DNA of 40,546 nt. It comes from UMGS1696 sp964430105 (GTDB lineage: Bacteria; Bacillota; Clostridia; Oscillospirales; CAG-272). The DNA lies in NCBI GenBank assembly GCA_964430105.1, contig CAYSEF010000014.1, forward strand, positions 1 to 40,546, in the 5' to 3' direction. This document shows, piece by piece, positions 1 to 6,746 of this stretch. Each line of letters opens with the position of its first letter. The stretch's first letter is position 1. The position numbers and the translations under genes were made by a program. The notes below the pieces were generated by a model that saw nothing but the letters and a program-made list of their open reading frames with translations, was not told where the DNA came from and ran no database searches.

Positions 1-54
1 TAAGACACAGCACTTTGACTGCTGCATTCGCAGGTCCGAATCCTGCTACCCCAG
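1..54 (+). tRNA. tRNA-Gln (UUG), 3' part only
   Basis: The window opens inside the D-loop. Visible are the anticodon stem CAGCA/TGCTG around loop CTTTGAC (anticodon TTG, reading CAA), the T-arm GCAGG-TCCGAAT-CCTGC and the 3' acceptor strand TACCCCA with discriminator G at 54. The next bases are TAAATA, so the CCA end is not encoded and must be added by CCA-adding enzyme. The 5' acceptor strand and most of the D-arm lie outside the window. Confidence 0.9.
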
Positions 55-60
55 TAAATA

Positions 61-113
61 AAAAAGACTGTTGCACTTAGGAGTTTTTCCTTTGTGCGAC
101 AGTCTTTTTTTAT
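61..113. terminator. Two-way intrinsic terminator between tRNA-Gln and the phosphofructokinase gene
   Basis: AAAAGACTGTTGCAC (62-76) pairs with GTGCGACAGTCTTTT (94-108) with a single G-U pair. The stem is followed by T-runs on the plus strand and preceded by A-runs that give T-runs on the minus strand. It can end both the tRNA transcript and the facing phosphofructokinase transcript. Confidence 0.85.
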
Positions 114-128
114 TTTTTAATAATATCT

Positions 129-1385
129 TTACTCAAAAACAAAATGTACCGGAAGTCCGTCTTTGTATGTTACAGCTACTTCACCTGCGATAAGTGGCTT
201 GATGTATTCAAGACATTCATCGGTTACATTGTTTCCGTCTTCCACAATAAATTCAAGCGGAACACTTCTTACAATGTTTGCGATTTTTGAGATATCCTGC
301 GGTTCGTACTTTATTTCATAATCGCCGGGGGCACGGACTATTGAAATCATACAGCCTGTTTGTCCGTTTATTGCAGCCTTGACAGCATTGTAGCCTACCT
401 CAAGCGATTCGTCAAGGTCTGTTTTTGAAGCAAGGTGTGCGGCACATCGCTGTGGAAGATTCAACTCGATTGAGCGTACCTTGCAACCAAATTTTTTCTT
501 TACTGCTATTTCAAGCTCTTTTGCAGTACCGCTTAGATATTTGTGACCAAATTCATCTACAGCACCGCTTTGTGAACCTTCGCCAACATAGCTTCCGTCA
601 GAAAAACGAATTCCTTCGGAAACCGCCATAACGACGTTCGGATGCTTTTCGAGAGCTATTTTTACGTCATCAAAAAAGCGATCTATCGAGAATGTCACTT
701 CAGGCAGATAAACATTGTCCGGGCCGAGTCCGTTGATGAGATTCGGCAGTGCAGCGGCGGCAGTCAGCCATCCTGCATCACGACCCATGATTTCAACTAT
801 AGTTACAGCATCGGTTGCATAAGCCGAGCAGTCACGAACGATTTCCTGCATTGTTGTTGCGATAAATTTTGCAGCGGAACCATAGCCCGGTGTATGAGCA
901 GTGCAGGCAAGATCGTTGTCAATAGTCTTTGGAACTCCGATTACACGCATTTCATAATCCGATCTGCGCAGGTATTCCGTCAGCTTAGCAACTGTGTCCA
1001 TTGAATCGTTGCCGCCAATGTAGAAGAAATAACGGATGTCGTATTTCTTGAATTTTTCTATAATTTCCTCGTAGAACACAGGTGAATCATCAGGCTTTGG
1101 GAGCTTGAATCTGCATGAGCCAAGGGCAGCTGATGGAGTCGTAACGAGCAGATTCAATTTATCGTTGTCAAGATTTCCGTTTTCATCTGCGAAAATCTCG
1201 CTAAGATCATACAGCTTGTCCTCAAGGAAGCCTTTAACACCGTGTTGCATACCGTAAAGTTTGGTTATTGCGCTATTTTCGGTAAAAAATCCCTTGATTA
1301 TGCCGGCTAGAGTTGCGTTTATGGCAGAAGTAGGACCTCCGGACTGTCCAACTATCGCCGCACCGTGAAGAAGATAATTCATCAT
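129..1385 (-). CDS. pfp: Pyrophosphate-type 6-phosphofructokinase (PfkA family)
   Basis: 418-residue phosphofructokinase that phosphorylates fructose 6-phosphate at the committed step of glycolysis in the cytosol. The N-terminus carries the nucleotide/PPi loop GQSGGPTSAINA (about residues 13-24), then GGNDSMDT (about 123-130), PKTIDNDL (about 152-159) and MGRDAGWL (about 200-207). In this family, Lys in PKTIDND and Asp replacing the second Gly of the GGDGS motif mark PPi-dependent enzymes, so pyrophosphate is the likely phosphoryl donor and the reaction is reversible; this is inferred from motifs. The start at 1385 is preceded by AGGATGG at a good distance. It is transcribed alone, against the tRNA gene, from a promoter overlapped by a dyad. 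The symbol reflects the inferred donor. Confidence 0.9.
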   Translation of the reverse strand: MMNYLLHGAAIVGQSGGPTSAINATLAGIIKGFFTENSAITKLYGMQHGVKGFLEDKLYDLSEIFADENGNLDNDKLNLLVTTPSAALGSCRFKLPKPDDSPVFYEEIIEKFKKYDIRYFFYIGGNDSMDTVAKLTEYLRRSDYEMRVIGVPKTIDNDLACTAHTPGYGSAAKFIATTMQEIVRDCSAYATDAVTIVEIMGRDAGWLTAAAALPNLINGLGPDNVYLPEVTFSIDRFFDDVKIALEKHPNVVMAVSEGIRFSDGSYVGEGSQSGAVDEFGHKYLSGTAKELEIAVKKKFGCKVRSIELNLPQRCAAHLASKTDLDESLEVGYNAVKAAINGQTGCMISIVRAPGDYEIKYEPQDISKIANIVRSVPLEFIVEDGNNVTDECLEYIKPLIAGEVAVTYKDGLPVHFVFE

Positions 1386-1421
1386 TGCACCATCCTATTT
1401 TATCAATATGCGTATATACAT

Positions 1422-1450
1422 CACTATCTTAACATAAATATCAGATAGTG
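1422..1450. repeat. 8-bp inverted repeat over the phosphofructokinase promoter
   Basis: CACTATCT (1422-1429) and AGATAGTG (1443-1450) are perfect reverse complements separated by 13 nt. The arms overlap the last bases of the -35 hexamer and most of the -10 hexamer, the position expected for a repressor operator. I do not recognise the site as belonging to a known regulator. Confidence 0.5.
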
Positions 1451-1454
1451 TCAA
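1426..1454 (-). promoter_or_regulatory. Promoter of the phosphofructokinase gene
   Basis: On the minus strand, TTGACA (1454-1449), a 17-nt spacer and TAAGAT (1431-1426). Transcription would begin about 35 nt before the start codon. A perfect 8-bp inverted repeat covers most of it (separate entry). Confidence 0.6.
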
Positions 1455-1610
1455 CATCGAAGATGTTTAAAAATATAAAAAAACAAAGTGACGAATTATG
1501 TACAATATTGAATTTAGATTTATTTTTTAACGTACTATATTGCGACATGATTTTTGCGTTGACAGACGTATAATATTGTCATGATAAAAAGATAAACGGA
1601 GAACACAAGA

Positions 1611-1958
1611 ATGGATAGCGAAAATAATCTGAAATGTCTGTCTGCCGGAAAAAGTCTGACAATTTTTCTCGAAGGTGATATAGATCATCATAACGCGCGT
1701 ATGATAAGAAGTCGTATAGATACAAAAGTCTACATTCAACGACCGGACGAGCTTGTGCTTGATCTGTCAAGAGTTAGCTTTATGGACAGCTCCGGACTGG
1801 GACTTATCCTCGGACGATACACAAAAGCAGTAGAACTCGGTATTGTTTTCAAGGTGCAGAATCCAACGCCACAAATCAAGCGTATTCTTGATTTAGCCGG
1901 TACGGAGCGTCTAATCAAAATCGAGAATCTTCAGCAGACAAATCGAGCAATGTATTGA
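1611..1958 (+). CDS. spoIIAA: SpoIIAA, anti-sigma F factor antagonist
   Basis: 115-residue STAS-domain protein. When dephosphorylated in the forespore it binds SpoIIAB and frees sigma F. The central motif LDLSRVSFMDSSGLGLI (about residues 46-62) holds the Ser that SpoIIAB phosphorylates in this family (the DSSGLG segment). GGAGA lies 8 nt before the ATG. It is the first gene of a three-gene operon whose order is that of Bacillus and Clostridium, which fixes the assignment. Its stop codon TGA (1956-1958) lies just before the ribosome binding site of spoIIAB. I found no convincing sigma-H promoter upstream. Confidence 0.95.
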   Translation: MDSENNLKCLSAGKSLTIFLEGDIDHHNARMIRSRIDTKVYIQRPDELVLDLSRVSFMDSSGLGLILGRYTKAVELGIVFKVQNPTPQIKRILDLAGTERLIKIENLQQTNRAMY

Positions 1959-1969
1959 TGGAGGATAAA

Positions 1970-2422
1970 ATGGCAAAGGCAGGAATTGTAAACGAAACAA
2001 AGCTGATATTTCCGTCGTATTCGCAAAACGAAGCATTTGCAAGAACAGTTGCGGCATCATTTTGTGCAAAGATGGATCCGACATATGACGAGCTTGCAGA
2101 TATAAAATGTGCGGTATCGGAGGCCGTAACAAATGCTATCGTGCATGGCTACAAAGACCATATAGGCGAGGTCACAATGATACTCAAAATAACCGATGAT
2201 AGGGTATTTCATGCTGAGGTGCGTGATAAAGGGTGTGGTATTCCCAATATTGAAGAAGCTCTGCAACCGCTGTTTACGACTGATCCCGAAAACGAACGAA
2301 GCGGTATGGGATTTACAATAATCGAGAATTTCATGGATTCTCTGCGTGTACTCTCGACACCCGAAAAGGGAACAAAGGTTGTCATGAAAAAGAAACTGTC
2401 AAAGCTTCCTGTTAAAAAGTAG
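1970..2422 (+). CDS. spoIIAB: SpoIIAB, anti-sigma F factor and serine kinase
   Basis: 150-residue GHKL-fold kinase that holds sigma F inactive with ATP and phosphorylates SpoIIAA. The N-box is in AVSEAVTNAIVHGY, the G1 box in DKGCGIPN and the G2 region in SGMGFTII. I chose the ATG at 1970 because GGAGG (1960-1964) sits 5 nt before it and the protein then begins MAKAGIVNE. Starts at 1955 (TTG) or 1958 (ATG, touching the spoIIAA stop) would put the Shine-Dalgarno sequence inside the coding region. It is followed after 43 nt by sigF. Confidence 0.95.
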   Translation: MAKAGIVNETKLIFPSYSQNEAFARTVAASFCAKMDPTYDELADIKCAVSEAVTNAIVHGYKDHIGEVTMILKITDDRVFHAEVRDKGCGIPNIEEALQPLFTTDPENERSGMGFTIIENFMDSLRVLSTPEKGTKVVMKKKLSKLPVKK

Positions 2423-2465
2423 TACATAGAAAGCAGAAAAACTGCTGATTTAACAGGAGACAATT

Positions 2466-3206
2466 ATGACGAAAAGCGAAGCAAGAAATAAAAACACATA
2501 CGAAGAAACCATGAAATATCTTGAACAGTATTCGAGGGGAGATACATCCGTAGAAGAAAGGATAATGGAATTAAACAGTGGACTTGTCAATGGTATTGCA
2601 CATCGCTTTAAGGGACGAGGAACAGATTTTGAGGATCTTGTTCAAATAGGTTCTATAGGACTGCTTAAAGCAATACGCAGCTTTGATCTGTCGAGAGGAT
2701 TTGCGTTTTCGACATATGCAGTGCCTTTGATAATCGGTGAGATAAGAAGATTTCTTCGTGATGATGGTGTTATCAAAGTCAGCAGAATTCATAAACGGAC
2801 AGGTGCTGTACTCATGCATGAAAGGGAAAAGTATATTTCCGAGCATGGAGAAGAACCGAGGCTGGAAGAACTTGCCAAAGCTGTCGGTATTACGACTGAA
2901 GAAGCGGCGGCAGCACTTGACTCGACCTCACCTGTAAGATCGCTTTCGGAAATTATAGGAGATGATGATTTTTCACTTGAGGATGTGATACCATCGACTG
3001 ACGATAATCTTGGAAGAATGCTTGAGAAGATAGCGTTAACTGAAACGATAAATACGCTTCCGCCTTTGTGGAGGAAAATTATTATTCTCCGATATTATCG
3101 TGATTATTCGCAGCAGCAGACCGCAGAAGCTCTGGGACTCACACAAGTAAAAATATCTCGTGAGGAGAAGAAAATATTCACGGAATTGAGACGTGCACTC
3201 GCATAA
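2466..3206 (+). CDS. sigF: RNA polymerase sigma-F factor (forespore)
   Basis: 246-residue sigma-70-family factor that directs the first forespore-specific transcription after asymmetric division. Region 2 is clear: DLVQIGSIGLLKAIRSFD then FAFSTYAVPLIIGEIRRFLR, which is typical of SigF/SigG/SigB-type factors. The C-terminal region 4 helix-turn-helix is YSQQQTAEALGLTQVKISREE. The context (third gene after spoIIAA-spoIIAB) separates it from sigma G. AGGAGA precedes the ATG by 6 nt. The operon ends at an intrinsic terminator directly after the stop; I see no spoVA genes following. Confidence 0.95.
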   Translation: MTKSEARNKNTYEETMKYLEQYSRGDTSVEERIMELNSGLVNGIAHRFKGRGTDFEDLVQIGSIGLLKAIRSFDLSRGFAFSTYAVPLIIGEIRRFLRDDGVIKVSRIHKRTGAVLMHEREKYISEHGEEPRLEELAKAVGITTEEAAAALDSTSPVRSLSEIIGDDDFSLEDVIPSTDDNLGRMLEKIALTETINTLPPLWRKIIILRYYRDYSQQQTAEALGLTQVKISREEKKIFTELRRALA

Positions 3207-3208
3207 AC

Positions 3209-3262
3209 AAAAAATCCGCCCAACCGATGCTTAGATTGATCGGAAGGACGGAATTTTTTTAT
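3209..3262. terminator. Two-way terminator between sigF and the lipoprotein gene
   Basis: AAAAATCCG pairs with CGGAATTTTT around an inner CCGAT (3224-3228)/ATCGG (3239-3243) stem, with a T7 run at 3254-3260. The facing lipoprotein gene ends inside its distal arm, so both transcripts can stop here. Confidence 0.75.
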
Positions 3263-3666
3263 TCAAAAAGATTGTTGAAGAACACTAAATCAACACCGTT
3301 GCCTATAGCATTGTAACGATAGCCTTCAAACATATAGTAATATTCTGAAATAATACCAAGCTTTGTGATACCATCCGGTGTTTTGAAGGATATCTCAAAA
3401 ATCGGTGACTCACTTTCTTTTTCACGTATACATTGTATGCCTTCGAGCTGCATACGAACCACGTTCATGTCTAAGGCATCTGTAAACTCAACAGCGTCAC
3501 CTGTCACACAGTTTGTTACAGTAATCTGTTGTGTGTAAGGATATTGTGTTGTGATATCCCAAACATCAGGCAGAAGATCACCGATTTCATAAGTCTGCAA
3601 AGAACCGCATCCCACAAGCAGGAGAGCTGATAAAATCAGTACGATCAAAGGGATCAGCTTCTTCAT
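3259..3666 (-). CDS. Small predicted lipoprotein, function unknown
   Basis: 135 residues. MKK, a hydrophobic stretch and the lipobox LLVGC (Cys about residue 20) form a lipoprotein signal peptide, so the protein should be anchored to the outer face of the membrane. The remainder (GSLQTYEIGDLLPDVW onward) is a small soluble domain with no motif that I recognise; one Cys pair (CVTG and IQCIRE) might form a disulfide. A GAGGT ribosome binding site and a near-consensus promoter of its own support it as a real single gene. It lies between the sigma-F operon and polA, which gives no functional hint. Confidence 0.75.
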   Translation of the reverse strand: MKKLIPLIVLILSALLLVGCGSLQTYEIGDLLPDVWDITTQYPYTQQITVTNCVTGDAVEFTDALDMNVVRMQLEGIQCIREKESESPIFEISFKTPDGITKLGIISEYYYMFEGYRYNAIGNGVDLVFFNNLFE

Positions 3667-3705
3667 AACTACCTCGTAATTTTAATTTACATATATTCTG
3701 CAAAC

Positions 3706-3734
3706 ATTATACACTACAGAATAGCGGAATTCAA
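3706..3734 (-). promoter_or_regulatory. Promoter of the lipoprotein gene
   Basis: Minus-strand TTGAAT (3734-3729), 17-nt spacer, TATAAT (3711-3706). This is a near-consensus vegetative promoter about 40 nt before the start codon. Confidence 0.65.
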
Positions 3735-3762
3735 GTCGAATTTGCTTTTTTTCAAAAAATAT

Positions 3763-3791
3763 TTTCAATTACAGATAAATTGTGGTATAAT
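3763..3791 (+). promoter_or_regulatory. Promoter of polA
   Basis: TTTCAA (3763-3768), 17-nt spacer, TATAAT (3786-3791), 47 nt before the polA ATG. The -10 is perfect and the -35 matches four of six positions. Confidence 0.6.
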
Positions 3792-3838
3792 ATAACTATG
3801 TAATAAATGTAAGATATCGATCAAAAAAAGGAAGAAAC

Positions 3839-6358
3839 ATGAAGAAATTTCTTATTCTTGACGGAAACAGCATAATTAACCGCGCATTTTTCGGAATACG
3901 ACCGTTATCGACAAAAGAAGGAATACCTACAAATGCCGTTTATGGTTTTTTGACGATAATAAAAAAGCACCTTGATGCACTGAAGCCTGATTACCTTGCT
4001 TGTGCATTTGATGTGCATGAGCCAACCTTCCGCCATCTTTCGTATGATGGATATAAAGGTAATCGCAAAGGTATGCCTGAAGAACTTAGAGCACAGATGC
4101 CATACGCTAAACGAGCAGCCGCAGCACTTGGATTTAAGGTGATAGAATGCCCCGGATTTGAGGCTGACGACATTATCGGAACATCTGCGGCAATGGGTGG
4201 CAAGCGTGGAGATATTCAAACATACATCCTCACAGGCGACCGAGATTCACTACAGCTTATTGATAAAACCACAACTGTTGTACTTGCAAAAACAAAGGAA
4301 GATGTTATTTTTGATGAAGCTCACTTTATCGAAACCTATGGTATTACTCCTGCACAGTTTGTCGATGTAAAGGCGTTGATGGGAGATTCATCCGACAATA
4401 TTCCGGGAGTTGCGGGAATTGGCGAAAAGACTGCGCTGAAGCTTATTCAGGCAGCAGGTTCACTTGACGCACTGTATAATGCACCTGATTCATTCGGTCA
4501 GACTGCCGGAACAGTAAAAAAAGTCGAAGCGGGACGAGAATCAGCTTATCTTTCACGCGACCTTGCCGAAATTCGTCGTGATGCGCCTATTTTGTCTGCG
4601 GATGAGCTTTTTGTTGAACGAGCGATAGATAAATCCGCATTTCTCGCACTTTGCGATGAGCTTGAATTTAGCGGAATGGCTGCAAGATTTGGAGTGACAG
4701 ACGAAGATATAAACGAAGCTGTCATTCAAAAGATAGACATAACCTCTCGTGAAACAGATTCTATAGCGGATATAAAGTTTGACAAGCCTGCCGTACTGTT
4801 TGTTAACGGTGAATCAGCCTTTGTTTATTCAGGCGATGGTGATGTTCTCGCAAAAATGAGTGCAGATTCTTCTGAAATTATTTCTTTCATGAAAAATAAC
4901 GAGATCATCTGCCATGATTATAAAACTCTCCTTAGAGCCTTGCATATATCCGGTGACGGAATGACTTGTGTGTACGATACAATGCTCGCCGCATATCTTC
5001 TTACGCCGGGAAAAAGCAAATATACTCTCGCTGATACTGCACAGGAATACGCACATTTTACACCCTCAACAGGTGCTGAAACTGCTGTCGCTGTATATAT
5101 GATCTACGAAGAAACTACAAAAATACTCGAAGAATATGGAATGACTTCGTTGATGCATGATATAGAAATACCGTTGTCAACTGTTCTTGCTGAAATGGAA
5201 GAAACAGGCTTTAAAATTGATCCGGATGGCATCAGAGATTACGCAAATGAGTTGCAAAGGGAAGAAAATGCACTTGCTGAGGCGATTTGGCTTCAAGCAG
5301 GACACCACTTTAATATAAATTCACCAAAACAGCTTGGCGAAGTTTTGTTTGAAGAAATAGGACTTCCATCGGGAAAGAAAACTAAGACAGGTTACTCAAC
5401 CGATGCTGATACACTTGAAGCCCTTCTGCCATATCACACAATAATCGCTGATATACTTTCGTATCGTCAAATAGCAAAGCTGCGTGGAACATATGGCGAA
5501 ACTCTTGCTGCACAGGCTGATGAAAATGGACGTATCCATACGAAGCTTAATCAGACCGGCACAGCAACGGGAAGACTTGCATCAAGTGACCCGAATTTAC
5601 AGAATATCCCGGTAAGAGTAGAAAACGGTCGAAAACTGCGTAAATATTTTACCGCAGATGAAGGACATATTCTGATCGATGCAGACTATTCACAGATCGA
5701 GCTGAGAATTTTGTCTGTTCTGTCTGAGGATAAAACAATGCAGAACGCATTTATCAGCGGTGAGGATATCCATACTTCCGTAGCGGCGCAGGTGTTTGGC
5801 GTAAGTGAAGATGACGTTACACCCGAGCTTCGTCGCCGTGCAAAAGCCGTAAATTTCGGTATAGTTTACGGAATTGGAGAGTTTTCACTTGCAAAGGATC
5901 TTGGTATAACCAGAAAAATGGCGAAGGAATATATAGAAAACTACCTTGCAACATATCATGACGTTGACCGATATCTTAAGGAAACTGTTGAGAGGGCAAA
6001 GGAAGACGGCTTTACAACCACAATGTTTGGCAGAAGAAGAAATATTCCTGAGCTTAAAGCATCTAACCGAAATCTGCGTGCATTTGGCGAAAGAGTCGCG
6101 ATGAACAGCCCGATACAGGGAACAGCAGCAGATGTAATTAAAATAGCAATGATAAACGTAAGCAGAGCATTAAAAAAAGAAGGTATAGATGCACGACTTA
6201 TCATGCAGGTACATGACGAGCTGATAGTTGAGGCAAGTGAAGAATGTGCAGATCGTGCTGCCGAGATACTTGTCGATGAAATGGAAAATGCTGTAAATGT
6301 ATGTGTACCACTGACTGCCGACTGCGGCATGGGAAAAACGTGGTTTGAAGCGAAATAA
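3839..6358 (+). CDS. polA: DNA polymerase I
   Basis: 839-residue family A DNA polymerase for Okazaki-fragment processing and excision repair. Residues 1 to about 290 form the 5'-3' nuclease domain (LDGNSIINRAFFG, FEADDIIGT, GDSSDNIPGV). The middle (about 300-450) has the fold position of the 3'-5' exonuclease, but I see no DxE catalytic motif there, so proofreading is probably absent, as in Bacillus stearothermophilus and Taq enzymes. The polymerase motifs are intact: motif A DADYSQIELRI (about 613), motif B RRRAKAVNFGIVYG (about 662) and motif C VHDEL (about 791). AGGAAG precedes the ATG. It is transcribed alone, ending at the terminator shared with copZ. Confidence 0.97.
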   Translation: MKKFLILDGNSIINRAFFGIRPLSTKEGIPTNAVYGFLTIIKKHLDALKPDYLACAFDVHEPTFRHLSYDGYKGNRKGMPEELRAQMPYAKRAAAALGFKVIECPGFEADDIIGTSAAMGGKRGDIQTYILTGDRDSLQLIDKTTTVVLAKTKEDVIFDEAHFIETYGITPAQFVDVKALMGDSSDNIPGVAGIGEKTALKLIQAAGSLDALYNAPDSFGQTAGTVKKVEAGRESAYLSRDLAEIRRDAPILSADELFVERAIDKSAFLALCDELEFSGMAARFGVTDEDINEAVIQKIDITSRETDSIADIKFDKPAVLFVNGESAFVYSGDGDVLAKMSADSSEIISFMKNNEIICHDYKTLLRALHISGDGMTCVYDTMLAAYLLTPGKSKYTLADTAQEYAHFTPSTGAETAVAVYMIYEETTKILEEYGMTSLMHDIEIPLSTVLAEMEETGFKIDPDGIRDYANELQREENALAEAIWLQAGHHFNINSPKQLGEVLFEEIGLPSGKKTKTGYSTDADTLEALLPYHTIIADILSYRQIAKLRGTYGETLAAQADENGRIHTKLNQTGTATGRLASSDPNLQNIPVRVENGRKLRKYFTADEGHILIDADYSQIELRILSVLSEDKTMQNAFISGEDIHTSVAAQVFGVSEDDVTPELRRRAKAVNFGIVYGIGEFSLAKDLGITRKMAKEYIENYLATYHDVDRYLKETVERAKEDGFTTTMFGRRRNIPELKASNRNLRAFGERVAMNSPIQGTAADVIKIAMINVSRALKKEGIDARLIMQVHDELIVEASEECADRAAEILVDEMENAVNVCVPLTADCGMGKTWFEAK

Positions 6359-6402
6359 GCTGTAAACTGCGAGCCTTTTGTCGAAAAAAACGAATAACAG
6401 AA

Positions 6403-6457
6403 TAAAAAAGCTGCTGCGTGTTTGGAAAATAATTCCTTAACGCAACAGCTTTTTTGT
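6403..6457. terminator. Two-way terminator between polA and copZ
   Basis: AAAAAGCTGCTGCG (6404-6417) pairs with CGCAACAGCTTTTT (6441-6454), with one G-U pair, and T/A-runs flank both sides. Confidence 0.85.
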
Positions 6458-6496
6458 TGTTTAGATATGTCTTTTTGAAAATGCTGTCAGAATTTT

Positions 6497-6715
6497 TTAC
6501 ATTACAGAGCAGCTGAAACCGAGAGCTTCTACAGCCTTAACAAGAGCGGATTCATCAGTCTTTTCAGGGCAGGTGACATTCGCACGACCGAGCTTGAGAT
6601 CAACGACAGCTTTTGCACCGGCAGATTTAAGTGCAGCTTCAACCTTGGCAACGCATTTTTCGCAGTGCATACCTTCGATTTTGAGTGTGAGAGTTTTTTT
6701 CTTTGAGAATAGCAT
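6497..6715 (-). CDS. copZ: Heavy-metal-associated domain protein, copper chaperone-like
   Basis: 72-residue single HMA domain. The metal-binding motif GMHCEKC (about residues 14-20) lies near the N-terminus, followed by the usual beta-alpha-beta-beta-alpha-beta pattern ending in VEALGFSCSV. Such proteins carry Cu(I) to the P-type ATPase. It starts 31 nt after the stop of copA on the same strand with AGGAG upstream, so the two form an operon; this is the main reason for the copper assignment. An extra Cys pair (NVTCPEK and FSCSVM) outside the motif is not needed for binding. Confidence 0.85.
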   Translation of the reverse strand: MLFSKKKTLTLKIEGMHCEKCVAKVEAALKSAGAKAVVDLKLGRANVTCPEKTDESALVKAVEALGFSCSVM

Positions 6716-6746
6716 AGTAAGTCTCCTTTTATTTTTTTGTTTATGA

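Noticed and set aside
1540..1588. Promoter-like hexamers before spoIIAA (TTGACA at 1559, TATAAT at 1569)
   Set aside because: The two lie only 4 nt apart and cannot serve one promoter; a sigma-H promoter, expected for spoIIA, was not found, so no promoter is annotated.
6378..6390. TTTGTCGAAAAAA after polA, like a Spo0A box
   Set aside because: It matches TGTCGAA but lies between convergent gene ends, where it has no promoter to regulate; chance is the better explanation.
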